Source: CAZSAL01 sp964604825
GTDB lineage: Bacteria; Elusimicrobiota; Elusimicrobia; 2-01-FULL-59-12
DNA length: 64,000 bases
Direction of reading: 5' to 3'
Assembly: GCA_964604825.1 (NCBI GenBank)
Contig: CAZSAL010000001.1
Span: 42,785 to 106,784, forward strand
The notes beneath the pieces are model-generated. The model was not told the DNA's origin. It saw only the letters and a list, made by a program, of their open reading frames with translations, and made no database searches. How positions within the stretch are numbered: the first letter of the stretch is position 1; each line of letters opens with the position of its first letter. Positions 49,844-59,551 of the stretch are shown here, piece after piece. Position numbers and translations under genes: made by a program.

Positions 49844-49942
49844 CAAAAATATCCGGAGCGCATTCCCGCCAGACACGCCCCTGTAAAAAAGCGAAAGCGT
49901 TACGGCGGTCGATAACAGGCCGGCGTTGTTTGATCCGCCGTT

Positions 49943-50455
49943 TTAGGAATGTGCGCGGTTTTTTGCCGCGTCGCGGTTTTTCCGGAAGATTTCCCGCCGC
50001 TCCTCTTTGCAGGCGCGCATTTGATCGGTCAGTTTGACGAAACCTTTCTCCCATTCGCCAGGCGTGAACACTTTAGCGCTTTGGAACCTGAAGTTCGAGC
50101 CAAATTGCTGGTCTTCAAAATCCCCTTCGATAAAGAGAACCCGCTTCCCGTCCGCATAGAAACTGATGTATCGAATTCCGCGGGCGTGGTTGGTGTCGGC
50201 ATAAGTCATATCGTTGTGCCCGATGGCATAGGTCTTACCGCCAAACGTAAACTGAACTACCGGCTCTTCGTTCAACTTTGCGGCCCGCGGTTTGCGGACG
50301 AACGACAAAAATGCCCGGGCCTCCGGGTCGGACGGATAGCTGCGGAGTTCCGATTCAAGTTCCGCCAGCCGGCCCGCGTATTCCCGCAGAATCTCATCTT
50401 CTCTTTTTGCCGTTAACTTCGCCACCATTTTCATTATCTTTTCTGATTTTTTCAT
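49943..50455 (-). CDS. Hypothetical protein
   Basis: I do not recognise this 170-residue protein. It has an N-terminal charged helix (KKSEKIMKMVAKLTAKREDE, ILREYAGRLAELESELRSYP), a compact middle with beta-type segments (VQFTFGGKTYAIGHNDMTY, RYISFYADGKRVLFIEGDFE) and a basic C-terminal helix (MRACKEERREIFRKNRD). No signal peptide or membrane segment, so probably cytosolic. Codon usage looks like its neighbours. It lies between the met operon promoter region (transcribed in the same direction, about 100 bases ahead of it) and fumC on the other strand. The coding call rests on length and composition. Confidence 0.65.
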   Translation of the reverse strand: MKKSEKIMKMVAKLTAKREDEILREYAGRLAELESELRSYPSDPEARAFLSFVRKPRAAKLNEEPVVQFTFGGKTYAIGHNDMTYADTNHARGIRYISFYADGKRVLFIEGDFEDQQFGSNFRFQSAKVFTPGEWEKGFVKLTDQMRACKEERREIFRKNRDAAKNRAHS

Positions 50456-50619
50456 TGTTTGGTCCCTAGACTATTATATTCTGACACTTTTCCGGGGGTA
50501 TGTGCATGAGCTTTAAGGAACGCCGCGCCCTTTCCTGACGGAAAGCCACAAGGTATACTTGACGGGATGCAGGCTCCCGGCCGTATTGCGGGAAAATATG
50601 AAGAGGAAGGGAAAGCATC

Positions 50620-52028
<1,409 letters not shown>

Positions 52029-52032
<4 letters not shown>

Positions 52033-52883
52033 AATTCATTACACGGGTTACGGCGTGGCTTGACCGCCAGTCGCCGGTGGTAGCTGTCGCGGCAGCGGCT
52101 GTAATATTAACTGTAATCTGGGAAATTGATTATGCCGCGCCTCCGGAAATCACCTTCGGGCTTTTTTATTTAATTCCTCTTTTTATAACAGCCTGGTTTG
52201 CAGGACGGGGAACCGCTGTGGCCATGTCGGTGATCAGCTCCCTTGCCTGGCTGACTGCAGATGAGTTTCCCCGCGGCATCCCGCTTTTTTCCTGGTACAT
52301 GTTGTGGAATTTCCTGATCAAATTGACGGCATTTATCGTAGCGAGCCTTGCTATCTACAGGCTCAGGAAGGACTATGACTTTCAGAAGAGACTCGCTTTC
52401 CATGACACCCTTACGGGAGCCGCCAACCGCCGCGCCTTTTTGGAGGCGCTTAGAAGAGAAACAGCACGCGCCCGCCGCCTGAACCATCCTTTGACACTCG
52501 CTTATGTGGACGTGGACAATTTCAAGCAGGTAAACGATTCCATGGGCCACGATGCCGGAGACGCGGTTCTGCTATTTGTCGCTGATTTATTGGTGAAAAA
52601 TCTCAGAGCAATGGATCTTGTCGCACGCATCGGAGGGGATGAATTTGCCGTTCTCCTGCCGGAACTTAATCCCGAAGGCGCACGTGTGGTTATGGAAAAA
52701 ATTCACAAGCTTCTGGCGGAAGGCGCTCAGGAAAAGAAATGGCCGGTGAGTCTAAGCATCGGAGTCAAAACCTATTTGAAACCGTCCTTTTCTGAAGCGC
52801 AGATGCTGCATCAGGCGGATGAGCTGATGTACGGTGTAAAGAAAAGCGGCAAAAACGCCGTCTCGTCCGCCATTGAAATTTAA
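52029..52883 (+). CDS. Membrane-bound diguanylate cyclase
   Basis: 284 residues. About four to five membrane helices in residues 18-115 (VVAVAAAAVILTVIWEI, FGLFYLIPLFITAWFAG, LLWNFLIKLTAFIVASLAIY-like) form a short sensor region. A GGDEF domain follows: FHDTLTGAANRRAFLEALRR, YVDVDNFKQVNDSMGHDAGD, active site VARIGGDEFAVLLPE, VSLSIGV. The motif is intact, so active c-di-GMP synthesis is expected; no RxxD inhibitory site is evident. Possible receiver in the window: the PilZ protein at 6923. Coupled to fumC by ATGA, an odd partner. Confidence 0.9.
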
Positions 52884-52891
52884 TAGCCAAG

Positions 52892-52931
52892 ACGGTGCTG
52901 ACTTTTTAAATTTCACTGGGGACAGTACCGT
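52892..52931. repeat. REP-like inverted repeat upstream of kdp
   Basis: ACGGTGCTG (52892-52900) pairs with CAGTACCGT (52923-52931). The segment with CACTGGGGACAGTACCG resembles dispersed repeats commonly seen near REP-associated transposases. A fragment with the same ACTGGGGAC core occurs at 58444-58452. Confidence 0.5.
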
Positions 52932-53029
52932 TTCCCACCCGGTAGAGAATTAACGACTTATTAACGGCCTGCTAATGGCGCATTCATGCGCGTTTCCGTT
53001 ATTCTGGATTCATACGGGAGGTTTTTTGT

Positions 53030-53110
53030 ATGGATTTGGTTTATCTCAGTTTGATTCTTGGTCTTATCGCGCTGTCGCTCGGGCTTATTGTCCTTTTCGA
53101 GAAGATATAA
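53030..53110 (+). CDS. Small 26-residue membrane peptide upstream of kdpF
   Basis: ATG 53030 follows GGGAGG by nine bases. The peptide is one hydrophobic helix (VYLSLILGLIALSLGLIVL) with an acidic/basic end (FEKI). Short proteins of this shape often precede kdpF in kdp operons of other bacteria; function is unknown, perhaps stabilising the Kdp complex. It ends ten bases before kdpF. Confidence 0.7.
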   Translation: MDLVYLSLILGLIALSLGLIVLFEKI

Positions 53111-53120
53111 GGAGTTGTTT

Positions 53121-53210
53121 ATGAACATCATTTACATAATAGGCGGCATAGTGTCGTTTCTTATATTCATTTACCTGCTTGTGGCTTTGCTCAAGCCGGA
53201 GATCTTCTAA
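53121..53210 (+). CDS. kdpF: Potassium-transporting ATPase subunit KdpF
   Basis: 29 residues: NIIYIIGGIVSFLIFIYLL then VALLKPEIF. The C-terminal LLKPE-F is the KdpF hallmark. Single membrane helix that stabilises the KdpABC pump. AAGGAG lies about eight bases before ATG. Its TAA shares the A with the kdpA start (TAATG). Confidence 0.92.
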   Translation: MNIIYIIGGIVSFLIFIYLLVALLKPEIF

Positions 53211-54997
53211 TGAACCTTAATAATTTCATTCAATGCGCCATCTACATGGTGGTATTGCTGCTGGCGGTTAAGCCGCTGGGTCTTTATATGGCCAGGGTTT
53301 ATGAAAACGAACCGATGTGGATCGACAAAATCCTCGGTCCGGTTGAGCGTCTGATTTACAGATTGACCGGCGTACGCAGAGATGTGGAAATGAACTGGAA
53401 AACCTATGCTGTCGCAGTAATGTTTTTTAATGCCCTGGGCATTCTGGTCGTATATCTGATTCAGCGCGTGCAGAATCATCTGCCGCTGAACCCCATGGCC
53501 ATGCCTCCGGTTTCTCCGGACTCTTCCTTTAATACTGCGGTCAGCTTCGCCACCAATACAAACTGGCAGGGCTATGCAGGCGAGTCCACTATGAGCTACC
53601 TGACACAGATGATGGCGCTGGCTGTGCAGAATTTCAAATCTGCCGCTACCGGAATGGCGGTTCTGGTTGCCATGATCCGGGGGTTTGCCCGTAAAAAGTC
53701 GGAGACCATAGGCAATTTCTGGGTAGATCTGGTTCGAACCACGCTCTACATACTTCTGCCGATTGCCGCCGTGTTTACCATGGTTCTTGTCTGGCAGGGG
53801 GTTCCCCAGACTTTGAAACCGAGCGTGACTGTGCCGCTTGTCCAGCAGTATACGTCATCCCCCGCGGGTGTCAGCGGGGGATCCATGGATCCCGGCTTAC
53901 GGCCTGCCGGGATGACGGCAAGAATGCAGACGATTGCTGTCGGCCCGGTAGCTTCGCAGGAAGCCATCAAGATGATCGGCACAAATGGCGGGGGATTTTT
54001 TAATGTTAATTCAGCGCACCCTTACGAGAATCCCACGCCGCTAACGAACTTTCTGGAACTGGAAGCCATTCTGCTGATTGCCGCCGCGTTGTGCTACACC
54101 TTCGGGAAAATGGTTGGCAAGCCAAGCGAAGGATGGGCAATTCTTGCTGCCATGACTGTGATTTTTCTGCCGCTTTTGTGGCTCTGCGTTTCCATGGAGC
54201 AGGGCGGTAATCCGGCTCTCGCTAAACTGGGCATAAATCAGTCCTATTCGGCGCTTCAATCCGGCGGCAATATGGAGGGCAAGGAAGTGCGCTTTGGTAT
54301 CGCTGGTTCCGCTCTCTGGGCTACGGCCACTACGGCTGCGTCGAACGGCTCCGTGAATGCGATGCATGATTCTTTCACGCCGCTGGGCGGGATAGTCCCG
54401 ATGATCCTGATGAAACTTGGTGAGGTAATTTATGGCGGTGTAGGTTCGGGACTTTATGGCATGCTCATTTTCGTTCTGATAGCGGTGTTTATCGCCGGCC
54501 TGATGGTGGGCCGCACGCCGGAATTCCTGGGGAAGAAAATAGAAGCTTATGAAGTGAAGATGGCATCTATAGCCACGCTTGTCCCGGGGTTTCTGGTGCT
54601 TTTTGGAACAGCCATCGCTGTTGTGACAAAAGCCGGCCTTGCAGGCATGTCCAACCCTGGCCCGCACGGTTTCAGCGAAGTGCTTTATGGTTTCGCCTCA
54701 GCGGGCAACAATAACGGAAGCGCCTTCGCCGGCCTCAACGCCAACACGCCGTTCTACAACACGGCGCTTGGAATAGCCATGTTTTTCGCGCGCTACTGGA
54801 TCATCATCCCGGTACTGGCGATCGCCGGATCTCTGGCGCGCAAGAAAATCGTTCCGCCCAGCGCTGGCACTCTTCCTACGGATACGCCTTTGTTCGTTTT
54901 CTTCCTGGTGTCCGTAGTCATTATCGTAGGCGCTTTGACATTCGTACCGGCTCTGGCGTTAGGCCCGATAGTCGAACATCTGATTTTCATTTCTTAA
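53210..54997 (+). CDS. kdpA: Potassium-transporting ATPase subunit KdpA
   Basis: K+-channel-like subunit of the ATP-driven pump, 595 residues versus about 560 usually. Selectivity-filter regions: FNTAVSFATNTNWQGYAGES, SQEAIKMIGTNGGGFFNVNS, FTPLGGIVPMILMKLGEVIY. The extra length is largely the segment SSPAGVSGGSMDPGLRPAGM near residues 217-236, encoded by a 65-base palindromic element (53853-53917) placed in the loop just before GPVASQEAIK. The pump itself looks intact, so the insertion may be tolerated on the outer face. Confidence 0.95.
   Translation: MNLNNFIQCAIYMVVLLLAVKPLGLYMARVYENEPMWIDKILGPVERLIYRLTGVRRDVEMNWKTYAVAVMFFNALGILVVYLIQRVQNHLPLNPMAMPPVSPDSSFNTAVSFATNTNWQGYAGESTMSYLTQMMALAVQNFKSAATGMAVLVAMIRGFARKKSETIGNFWVDLVRTTLYILLPIAAVFTMVLVWQGVPQTLKPSVTVPLVQQYTSSPAGVSGGSMDPGLRPAGMTARMQTIAVGPVASQEAIKMIGTNGGGFFNVNSAHPYENPTPLTNFLELEAILLIAAALCYTFGKMVGKPSEGWAILAAMTVIFLPLLWLCVSMEQGGNPALAKLGINQSYSALQSGGNMEGKEVRFGIAGSALWATATTAASNGSVNAMHDSFTPLGGIVPMILMKLGEVIYGGVGSGLYGMLIFVLIAVFIAGLMVGRTPEFLGKKIEAYEVKMASIATLVPGFLVLFGTAIAVVTKAGLAGMSNPGPHGFSEVLYGFASAGNNNGSAFAGLNANTPFYNTALGIAMFFARYWIIIPVLAIAGSLARKKIVPPSAGTLPTDTPLFVFFLVSVVIIVGALTFVPALALGPIVEHLIFIS
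53853..53917. repeat. Palindromic element family II, copy inside kdpA
   Basis: Ends CGTCATCCC (53853-53861) and GGGATGACG (53909-53917) are perfect 9-bp inverted repeats. Inside are two hairpins: CCCCCGC with GCGGGGG, and CCCGGC with GCCGGG, separated by the palindrome GGATCCATGGATCC. A half copy sits at the start of the giant adhesin. Confidence 0.85.
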
Positions 54998-55007
54998 GGA
55001 GATCTTC

Positions 55008-57083
55008 ATGGCCAGTTCCCGAAAATCGCATTCGCTGTTTGATCCGAAGATAGCAGGCCCGGCTTTTGTGGAGTCTTTCAAAAAGCTGGATCCCAGACAT
55101 CAGATTAAAAACCCCGTGATGTTCGTTGTCGAAGTGGGAAGCATTCTTACTACAGGGCTATGGATCCAGGCTCTAGCCGGTCATGGCGAAGCCCCCTCCG
55201 GTTTTATTCTGGCGGTTTCGCTCTGGCTCTGGTTTACCGTGGGATTTGCCAATTTCGCCGAAGCCATGGCTGAAGGCCGAGGCAAGGCTCAGGCTGCGAA
55301 TCTCCGCAAAGCGCGACAAGATACACCCGCCAAATTGCTTGAGAAGCCTGTTCACGGTTCCGTCTTCAAAGTCATCTCCGCTTCCGAACTGCGAAAAGGC
55401 GATGTAGTCCTGATTGAGGCAGGAGACAATGTCCCCATGGATGGCGAAGTTATCGAAGGCGTGGCTTCGGTCAACGAAGCCGCTATCACCGGTGAGTCTG
55501 CGCCGGTCATACGCGAATCGGGCGGCGACCGCAGCGCGGTGACAGGCGGTACGACCGTGCTTTCCGACTGGTTGGTGGTACGGATCACCTCCAGTCCGGG
55601 AGAGACGTTCCTTGACCGCATGATCAGCATGGTGGAAGGCGCCAAGCGGCAGAAGACGCCGAATGAAATCGCCCTGAACATTCTGTTGGCAGGGATGACG
55701 CTGATTTTCCTTTTTGCCACTGTCACGCTGCTGCCTTTTTCCTTATACAGCGTTTCCTCCGCAGGGCATGGCTCGCCGGTCACTGTGACTGTGCTGGTGG
55801 CGCTTCTGGTCTGCCTGATCCCGACTACAATCGGCGGACTTCTGCCTGCTATCGGCATTGCCGGAATGGACCGCATGATTCAGGCTAACGTTATTGCCAT
55901 GTCGGGCCGCGCAGTGGAAGCTGCGGGAGATGTTGATGTTCTTTTACTGGATAAAACAGGAACGATCACGCTGGGCAACCGGCAGGCGGTCGCATTTATG
56001 CCGGCGGACGGCATCCCGAGCGAGGTTCTGGCAGATGCCGCGCAAATTTCTTCCTTATCGGATGAAACGCCGGAAGGACGGAGCATCGTGGTTCTGGCCA
56101 AGACCAAATACAACATCCGGGAACGCCAGGTCCACGAGCTGGGGGCCTCGTTCATTCCTTTTTCCGCACAGACAAGGATGAGCGGAGTCGATCTGCATGA
56201 CGGGCGCCGCATACGCAAAGGCGCCGCTGATGCGGTGGAAGCCTATGTTGGATCTCAGGGCGGCACGTTCCCGGCAGGAGTGAAAACGACTGTGGAAAAT
56301 ATCGCCAAAACCGGGGGAACACCTCTTGTTGTCGCCGACCGGGGAAGCGTGCTCGGAGTCGTGCATCTTAAGGACATCGTTAAAGGCGGAATAAAAGAAC
56401 GTTTCGCAGAATTGCGCCGCATGGGTATTAAAACGGTCATGATCACAGGCGACAACCCCTTGACCGCCGCGGCGATAGCCGCTGAAGCCGGAGTCGACGA
56501 CTTTCTCGCTCAGGCAACGCCGGAAAATAAACTCAAACTGATCCGCGATACGCAGACCGGCGGGCGTCTGGTGGCTATGACCGGCGACGGGACAAACGAT
56601 GCGCCTGCTCTGGCGCAGGCAGACGTCGCTGTGGCCATGAATTCCGGCACTCAGGCCGCCAAGGAAGCCGGCAATATGGTGGACCTGGATTCAAATCCGA
56701 CGAAACTGATTGAAATCGTTGAGATCGGAAAACAATTGCTGATCACCCGCGGCGCGCTGACGACTTTCAGTATTGCAAACGATGTCTCGAAGTATTTCGC
56801 GATCATCCCGGCGGCGTTTGCCAGTACCTATTCCGTGCTTTCGAAGTTAAACATCATGCATCTGGCTACTCCGACCAGCGCCATCATGTCCGCGGTAATT
56901 TTTAATGCAATCATCATTATTTTGCTGATCCCGCTGTCCCTGCGCGGCGTAAAATACCGCGCTGTCGGAGCCAGCCGTTTGCTGCGTGATCATGCGCTGA
57001 TTTATGGCGTTGGGGGAGTGATCGCGCCTTTTATCGGGATCAAACTGATCGATATGTTGCTTGTGGCTATGAGATTGGTGTAA
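55008..57083 (+). CDS. kdpB: Potassium-transporting ATPase subunit KdpB
   Basis: P-type ATPase catalytic subunit, 691 residues. TGES actuator motif (AAITGESAPVIRESGGDRSA), phosphorylated Asp in LLLDKTGTITLGNRQAVAF (near residue 314), nucleotide-binding part, GIKTVMITGDNPLTAAAIAA and MTGDGTNDAPALAQADVAVA hinge motifs. AGGAGA precedes ATG 55008. Energises KdpA-mediated K+ uptake at low potassium. No kdpDE sensor pair is present in the window. Confidence 0.97.
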   Translation: MASSRKSHSLFDPKIAGPAFVESFKKLDPRHQIKNPVMFVVEVGSILTTGLWIQALAGHGEAPSGFILAVSLWLWFTVGFANFAEAMAEGRGKAQAANLRKARQDTPAKLLEKPVHGSVFKVISASELRKGDVVLIEAGDNVPMDGEVIEGVASVNEAAITGESAPVIRESGGDRSAVTGGTTVLSDWLVVRITSSPGETFLDRMISMVEGAKRQKTPNEIALNILLAGMTLIFLFATVTLLPFSLYSVSSAGHGSPVTVTVLVALLVCLIPTTIGGLLPAIGIAGMDRMIQANVIAMSGRAVEAAGDVDVLLLDKTGTITLGNRQAVAFMPADGIPSEVLADAAQISSLSDETPEGRSIVVLAKTKYNIRERQVHELGASFIPFSAQTRMSGVDLHDGRRIRKGAADAVEAYVGSQGGTFPAGVKTTVENIAKTGGTPLVVADRGSVLGVVHLKDIVKGGIKERFAELRRMGIKTVMITGDNPLTAAAIAAEAGVDDFLAQATPENKLKLIRDTQTGGRLVAMTGDGTNDAPALAQADVAVAMNSGTQAAKEAGNMVDLDSNPTKLIEIVEIGKQLLITRGALTTFSIANDVSKYFAIIPAAFASTYSVLSKLNIMHLATPTSAIMSAVIFNAIIIILLIPLSLRGVKYRAVGASRLLRDHALIYGVGGVIAPFIGIKLIDMLLVAMRLV

Positions 57084-57108
57084 AGAATAAGGGGAAAGGA
57101 ATCCGTTC

Positions 57109-57687
57109 ATGTATTTCGAACAACTTAAGATTTCCATTCGTACCACGATCGTTCTGACAGTTCTCACCGGTCTGGTTTATCCGCTGGTTCTGACCGGGAT
57201 TTCACAGGCTCTCTTCCCGAAACAGGCTAATGGCAGCCTTATTCTTAAGGATGGCAAGCCCGCGGGATCATCCCTGATCGGCCAGCCCTTTGACGACCCT
57301 AAATATTTCTGGAGCCGCCTGTCAGCAACCACGCCCCAGCCATATAACGCATCCAATTCCGGCGGTTCAAATCTCGGTCCCACGAACCCCGCGCTTATCC
57401 AGGAAATACAGGCGCGCATTGACGCGCTGCGCAAAGCCGACCCGGGGAATCTCGATCCCATGCCGGTGGATCTTGTAACTTCTTCAGCGAGCGGCCTGGA
57501 CCCGCACATCAGCCCGGCCGCCGCATACTATCAGCTTGAACGCGTGGCGCGTGCGCGGAACGTCCCCGAGGGAAAAATCAGCGGGCTGATTCAGGCTAAT
57601 ACGCAGGGACGGTTCCTTGGGATTCTAGGAGAGCCTGCCGTGAATGTGCTGGAACTCAATCTGGCGCTTGACGCTATAAAGGGGTGA
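57109..57687 (+). CDS. kdpC: Potassium-transporting ATPase subunit KdpC
   Basis: 192 residues: one N-terminal helix (RTTIVLTVLTGLVYPLVLTG) and a periplasmic domain with YFWSRLSATTPQPYNASNSG, SNLGPTNPALIQEIQARID, and the typical ASGLDPHISPAAAYYQLERV with late LELNLALDAIKG. Required for assembly and turnover of the Kdp pump. 25 bases after kdpB. Confidence 0.95.
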   Translation: MYFEQLKISIRTTIVLTVLTGLVYPLVLTGISQALFPKQANGSLILKDGKPAGSSLIGQPFDDPKYFWSRLSATTPQPYNASNSGGSNLGPTNPALIQEIQARIDALRKADPGNLDPMPVDLVTSSASGLDPHISPAAAYYQLERVARARNVPEGKISGLIQANTQGRFLGILGEPAVNVLELNLALDAIKG

Positions 57688-57691
57688 AAAT

Positions 57692-57772
57692 ATGAATCAT
57701 CTAGTTATATTAATAATTGCCGTAGTGGTTATTTTTTTTGTCGTAGGTTTCTGGGTGCAAAAAAAACTCTAA
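57692..57772 (+). CDS. Small 26-residue membrane peptide after kdpC
   Basis: ATG 57692 lies four bases after the kdpC stop, with GGGGTGAAA just upstream. It is a single hydrophobic helix (LVILIIAVVVIFFVVGFW) ending in VQKKL. No known family. It mirrors the 26-residue peptide at the front of the operon and could be an extra small subunit; coding status is inferred from spacing, Shine-Dalgarno and the membrane profile. Confidence 0.55.
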   Translation: MNHLVILIIAVVVIFFVVGFWVQKKL

Positions 57773-57805
57773 GATACAATTCGCATTCTTTGCGGGGGAA
57801 TAATT

Positions 57806-58423
57806 ATGACAGCGCTCCTGCCGCACGTCACCGCTTCGGAAAAACGAGAACTTCAGCGGGAATTGCTAAGCAGTCCGTTGAGACGGGAGATTTTTCGTTT
57901 CTCGGAGTTTTTGACACCGCACAGCATTCTTTTTTTCAAAGATAACGAAAACAAAATCGGCGCAGTGGAAACCCTGGTTGGTACTTTTCACGGGATTGAT
58001 CGAGCCACAGTGCTTCAGGATATATGGAGCCGGGAGAGAGAAGGGGCTCTGATAATCCCGACGGGTGTGGCGGTTATGCGGTCCTGCCTGGGATCCTTCC
58101 ACCACCTGCGAGTCGCGCTGGGCATTTGCCCCAAAGGAATCGTAAACCCTTCCAATCCGGATCACCGGACACAACTGTTTATCATCCTGGCCGGTCCGCT
58201 AGATCAAAATCATCTGCATATGAACCTGCTGGTGGCTGTTTCGGCCCTATTCCATAACAGAAGGCTGGTGGGGAAAATACTTAAGTGCGGATCCTCTGAT
58301 GAGATTATAGAGGTCATTTCTAATGCGGAAAACCGCCGCAACTGTTCACGCAGCCGCCTTTACCGGTTCGGGCGGGCTATAAAAGAATTCTTTGAACTGC
58401 ATTATGGTTGGGGTAGGCGATAA
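57806..58423 (+). CDS. EIIA(Ntr)-like protein lacking the phosphohistidine
   Basis: 205 residues with a PTS_EIIA_2/PtsN-like fold: AVETLVGTFHGIDRATVLQD, IWSREREGALIIPTGVAVM, HHLRVALGICPKGI, TQLFIILAGPLDQNHLHMNL, LVAVSALFHNRRLVGKIL. In PtsN the loop reads A-x-PH and carries the phosphorylated His; here it is IPTG, Thr in place of His. So it probably binds partners without taking part in phosphotransfer. It follows the kdp operon after 33 bases. In Escherichia coli unphosphorylated PtsN stimulates the KdpD kinase (known); a constitutive K+-related regulator is a fair inference here. The N- and C-terminal about 50 residues are unassigned. Confidence 0.78.
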   Translation: MTALLPHVTASEKRELQRELLSSPLRREIFRFSEFLTPHSILFFKDNENKIGAVETLVGTFHGIDRATVLQDIWSREREGALIIPTGVAVMRSCLGSFHHLRVALGICPKGIVNPSNPDHRTQLFIILAGPLDQNHLHMNLLVAVSALFHNRRLVGKILKCGSSDEIIEVISNAENRRNCSRSRLYRFGRAIKEFFELHYGWGRR

Positions 58424-58475
58424 TCCGGTATCCTCAAGTACTGAACTGGGGACGAAAGTGGGAATAAGCCGTCAG

Positions 58476-59069
58476 CTATGAATTATTACTGTGGATATAG
58501 GAAGCAGCGGAGCCAAGAAACGGGGCAGGGTCTATTGCCTGGCCGTTTTTCCATACTTCGTAATGCAGATGTGGACCGGTACTCCGGCCTGTGGTACCTA
58601 ATAGAGCAATCGCTTGGCCGGAAAGTACCCAGTCGCCGGTCTTAACGAGCAGATATTCATTGTGCGCATACCAGGTTTCGTAACCATCGCCATGATCGAT
58701 CACCACAAGCAGTCCCAGTAATCCTGTGGAGGCGGCAAGTTTTACTCTGCCGTTCGCCGCAGCTACTACCGGCGTTCCGGCAGGCGCGGCAATGTCGATG
58801 CCACGGTGGAATTCTGATGTCTGGTCTATGGGCGAGATCCGTTGGCCAAATCCCGAGGTAATATAGCCATTAATGGGCAGGACGCTGGGAATGAAATGCA
58901 TATCGGGTTCCACCGCGCGTGGGTTCGGAGCAGATGTCCGCTCTGGCAATCGCCGGTGGTATATGCGGAACGGTTTGACCGGATGTATCATTAACGACGT
59001 GATCGCCAGGCTGACTCCCAGGCTGGCAGTTGAAATGCGTAGCGCGTAAGCGTTGCCTTTGATGAACAT
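58476..59069 (-). CDS. M23 (LytM-type) murein peptidase
   Basis: 197 residues with one N-terminal helix (STASLGVSLAITSLMI), so exported and possibly anchored. Domain from about residue 70: GYITSGFGQRISPIDQTSEF, HRGIDIAAPAGTPVVAAANG (H-x3-D zinc ligands), VVIDHGDGYETWYAHNEYLL, STGPHLHYEVWKNGQAIDPA (H-L-H). All zinc and catalytic residues are present, so an active glycyl- or DAP-endopeptidase is expected. The gap 58424-58475 holds a fragment of the ACTGGGGAC-type repeat. Confidence 0.92.
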   Translation of the reverse strand: MFIKGNAYALRISTASLGVSLAITSLMIHPVKPFRIYHRRLPERTSAPNPRAVEPDMHFIPSVLPINGYITSGFGQRISPIDQTSEFHRGIDIAAPAGTPVVAAANGRVKLAASTGLLGLLVVIDHGDGYETWYAHNEYLLVKTGDWVLSGQAIALLGTTGRSTGPHLHYEVWKNGQAIDPAPFLGSAASYIHSNNS

Positions 59070-59185
59070 ACAGGAATTTTCCGGACGGGGCAGGCGTCAT
59101 TAGGACAGCCCGATGGTTTCTACGGTTACATGCTGGCCGGGCCGGGAATAACCGCCCCAATTTTATGTTTAATGTTCAGGGTCGA

Positions 59186-59200
59186 TTGTTATATCATTCA
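59186..59200. promoter_or_regulatory. Candidate Zur-like site before metal-uptake genes
   Basis: TTGTTATATCATTCA resembles the GTTATA-type half of Zur boxes, six bases before the small secreted protein gene. The dyad is imperfect; tentative. Confidence 0.25.
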
Positions 59201-59206
59201 TCTGGC

Positions 59207-59473
59207 ATGAAAAAGTTTCTATACAAGGCAGGTCTTCTCGCCGCACTGCTTGCCGTTTTTACCCTCACGGCGCACGGCGTTCTGGCTGAAACTCACCAGC
59301 ATTCCAGTTCTCATTGCTGTCTCTGCCAGACCGCAACGGCGCCGGCATGCCCCGCAATAGACGGTCTCAGCCCGCAATTTACGATCGCCGGCAGCGTTCC
59401 CTTCGCGGTAGAACCTGCTGGAAACGAATCAGCGGTTCTTGTCGATTTTCCCCGCGGTCCTCCTTCCATATAA
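59207..59473 (+). CDS. Small secreted His/Cys-rich protein
   Basis: 88 residues from ATG 59207. Signal peptide (KKFLYKAGLLAALLAVFTLT, then AHGVLAE). The mature part opens with ETHQHSSSHCCLCQTATAPACP, clustered His and Cys that could bind zinc or copper. No family recognised. It heads the metal-uptake locus and is 78 bases before the barrel gene, so a periplasmic metal-binding helper is plausible. An upstream ATG at 59165 would give a less typical signal sequence. Confidence 0.6.
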   Translation: MKKFLYKAGLLAALLAVFTLTAHGVLAETHQHSSSHCCLCQTATAPACPAIDGLSPQFTIAGSVPFAVEPAGNESAVLVDFPRGPPSI

Positions 59474-59551
59474 TCTTTTTTCGTTTCCTGAATATCGCCG
59501 TCTGAGCTGTCCCAAAAGTTTTCTATCTTTTAAGAAAGAAGAGTCTGCCCT

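Noticed and set aside
49602..49860. SAM (S-box) or T-box riboswitch in front of the methionine operon
   Set aside because: Neither the SAM-I core nor a T-box GGTGGNACCGCG-type element is present; the leader peptide with alternative hairpins explains the terminator.
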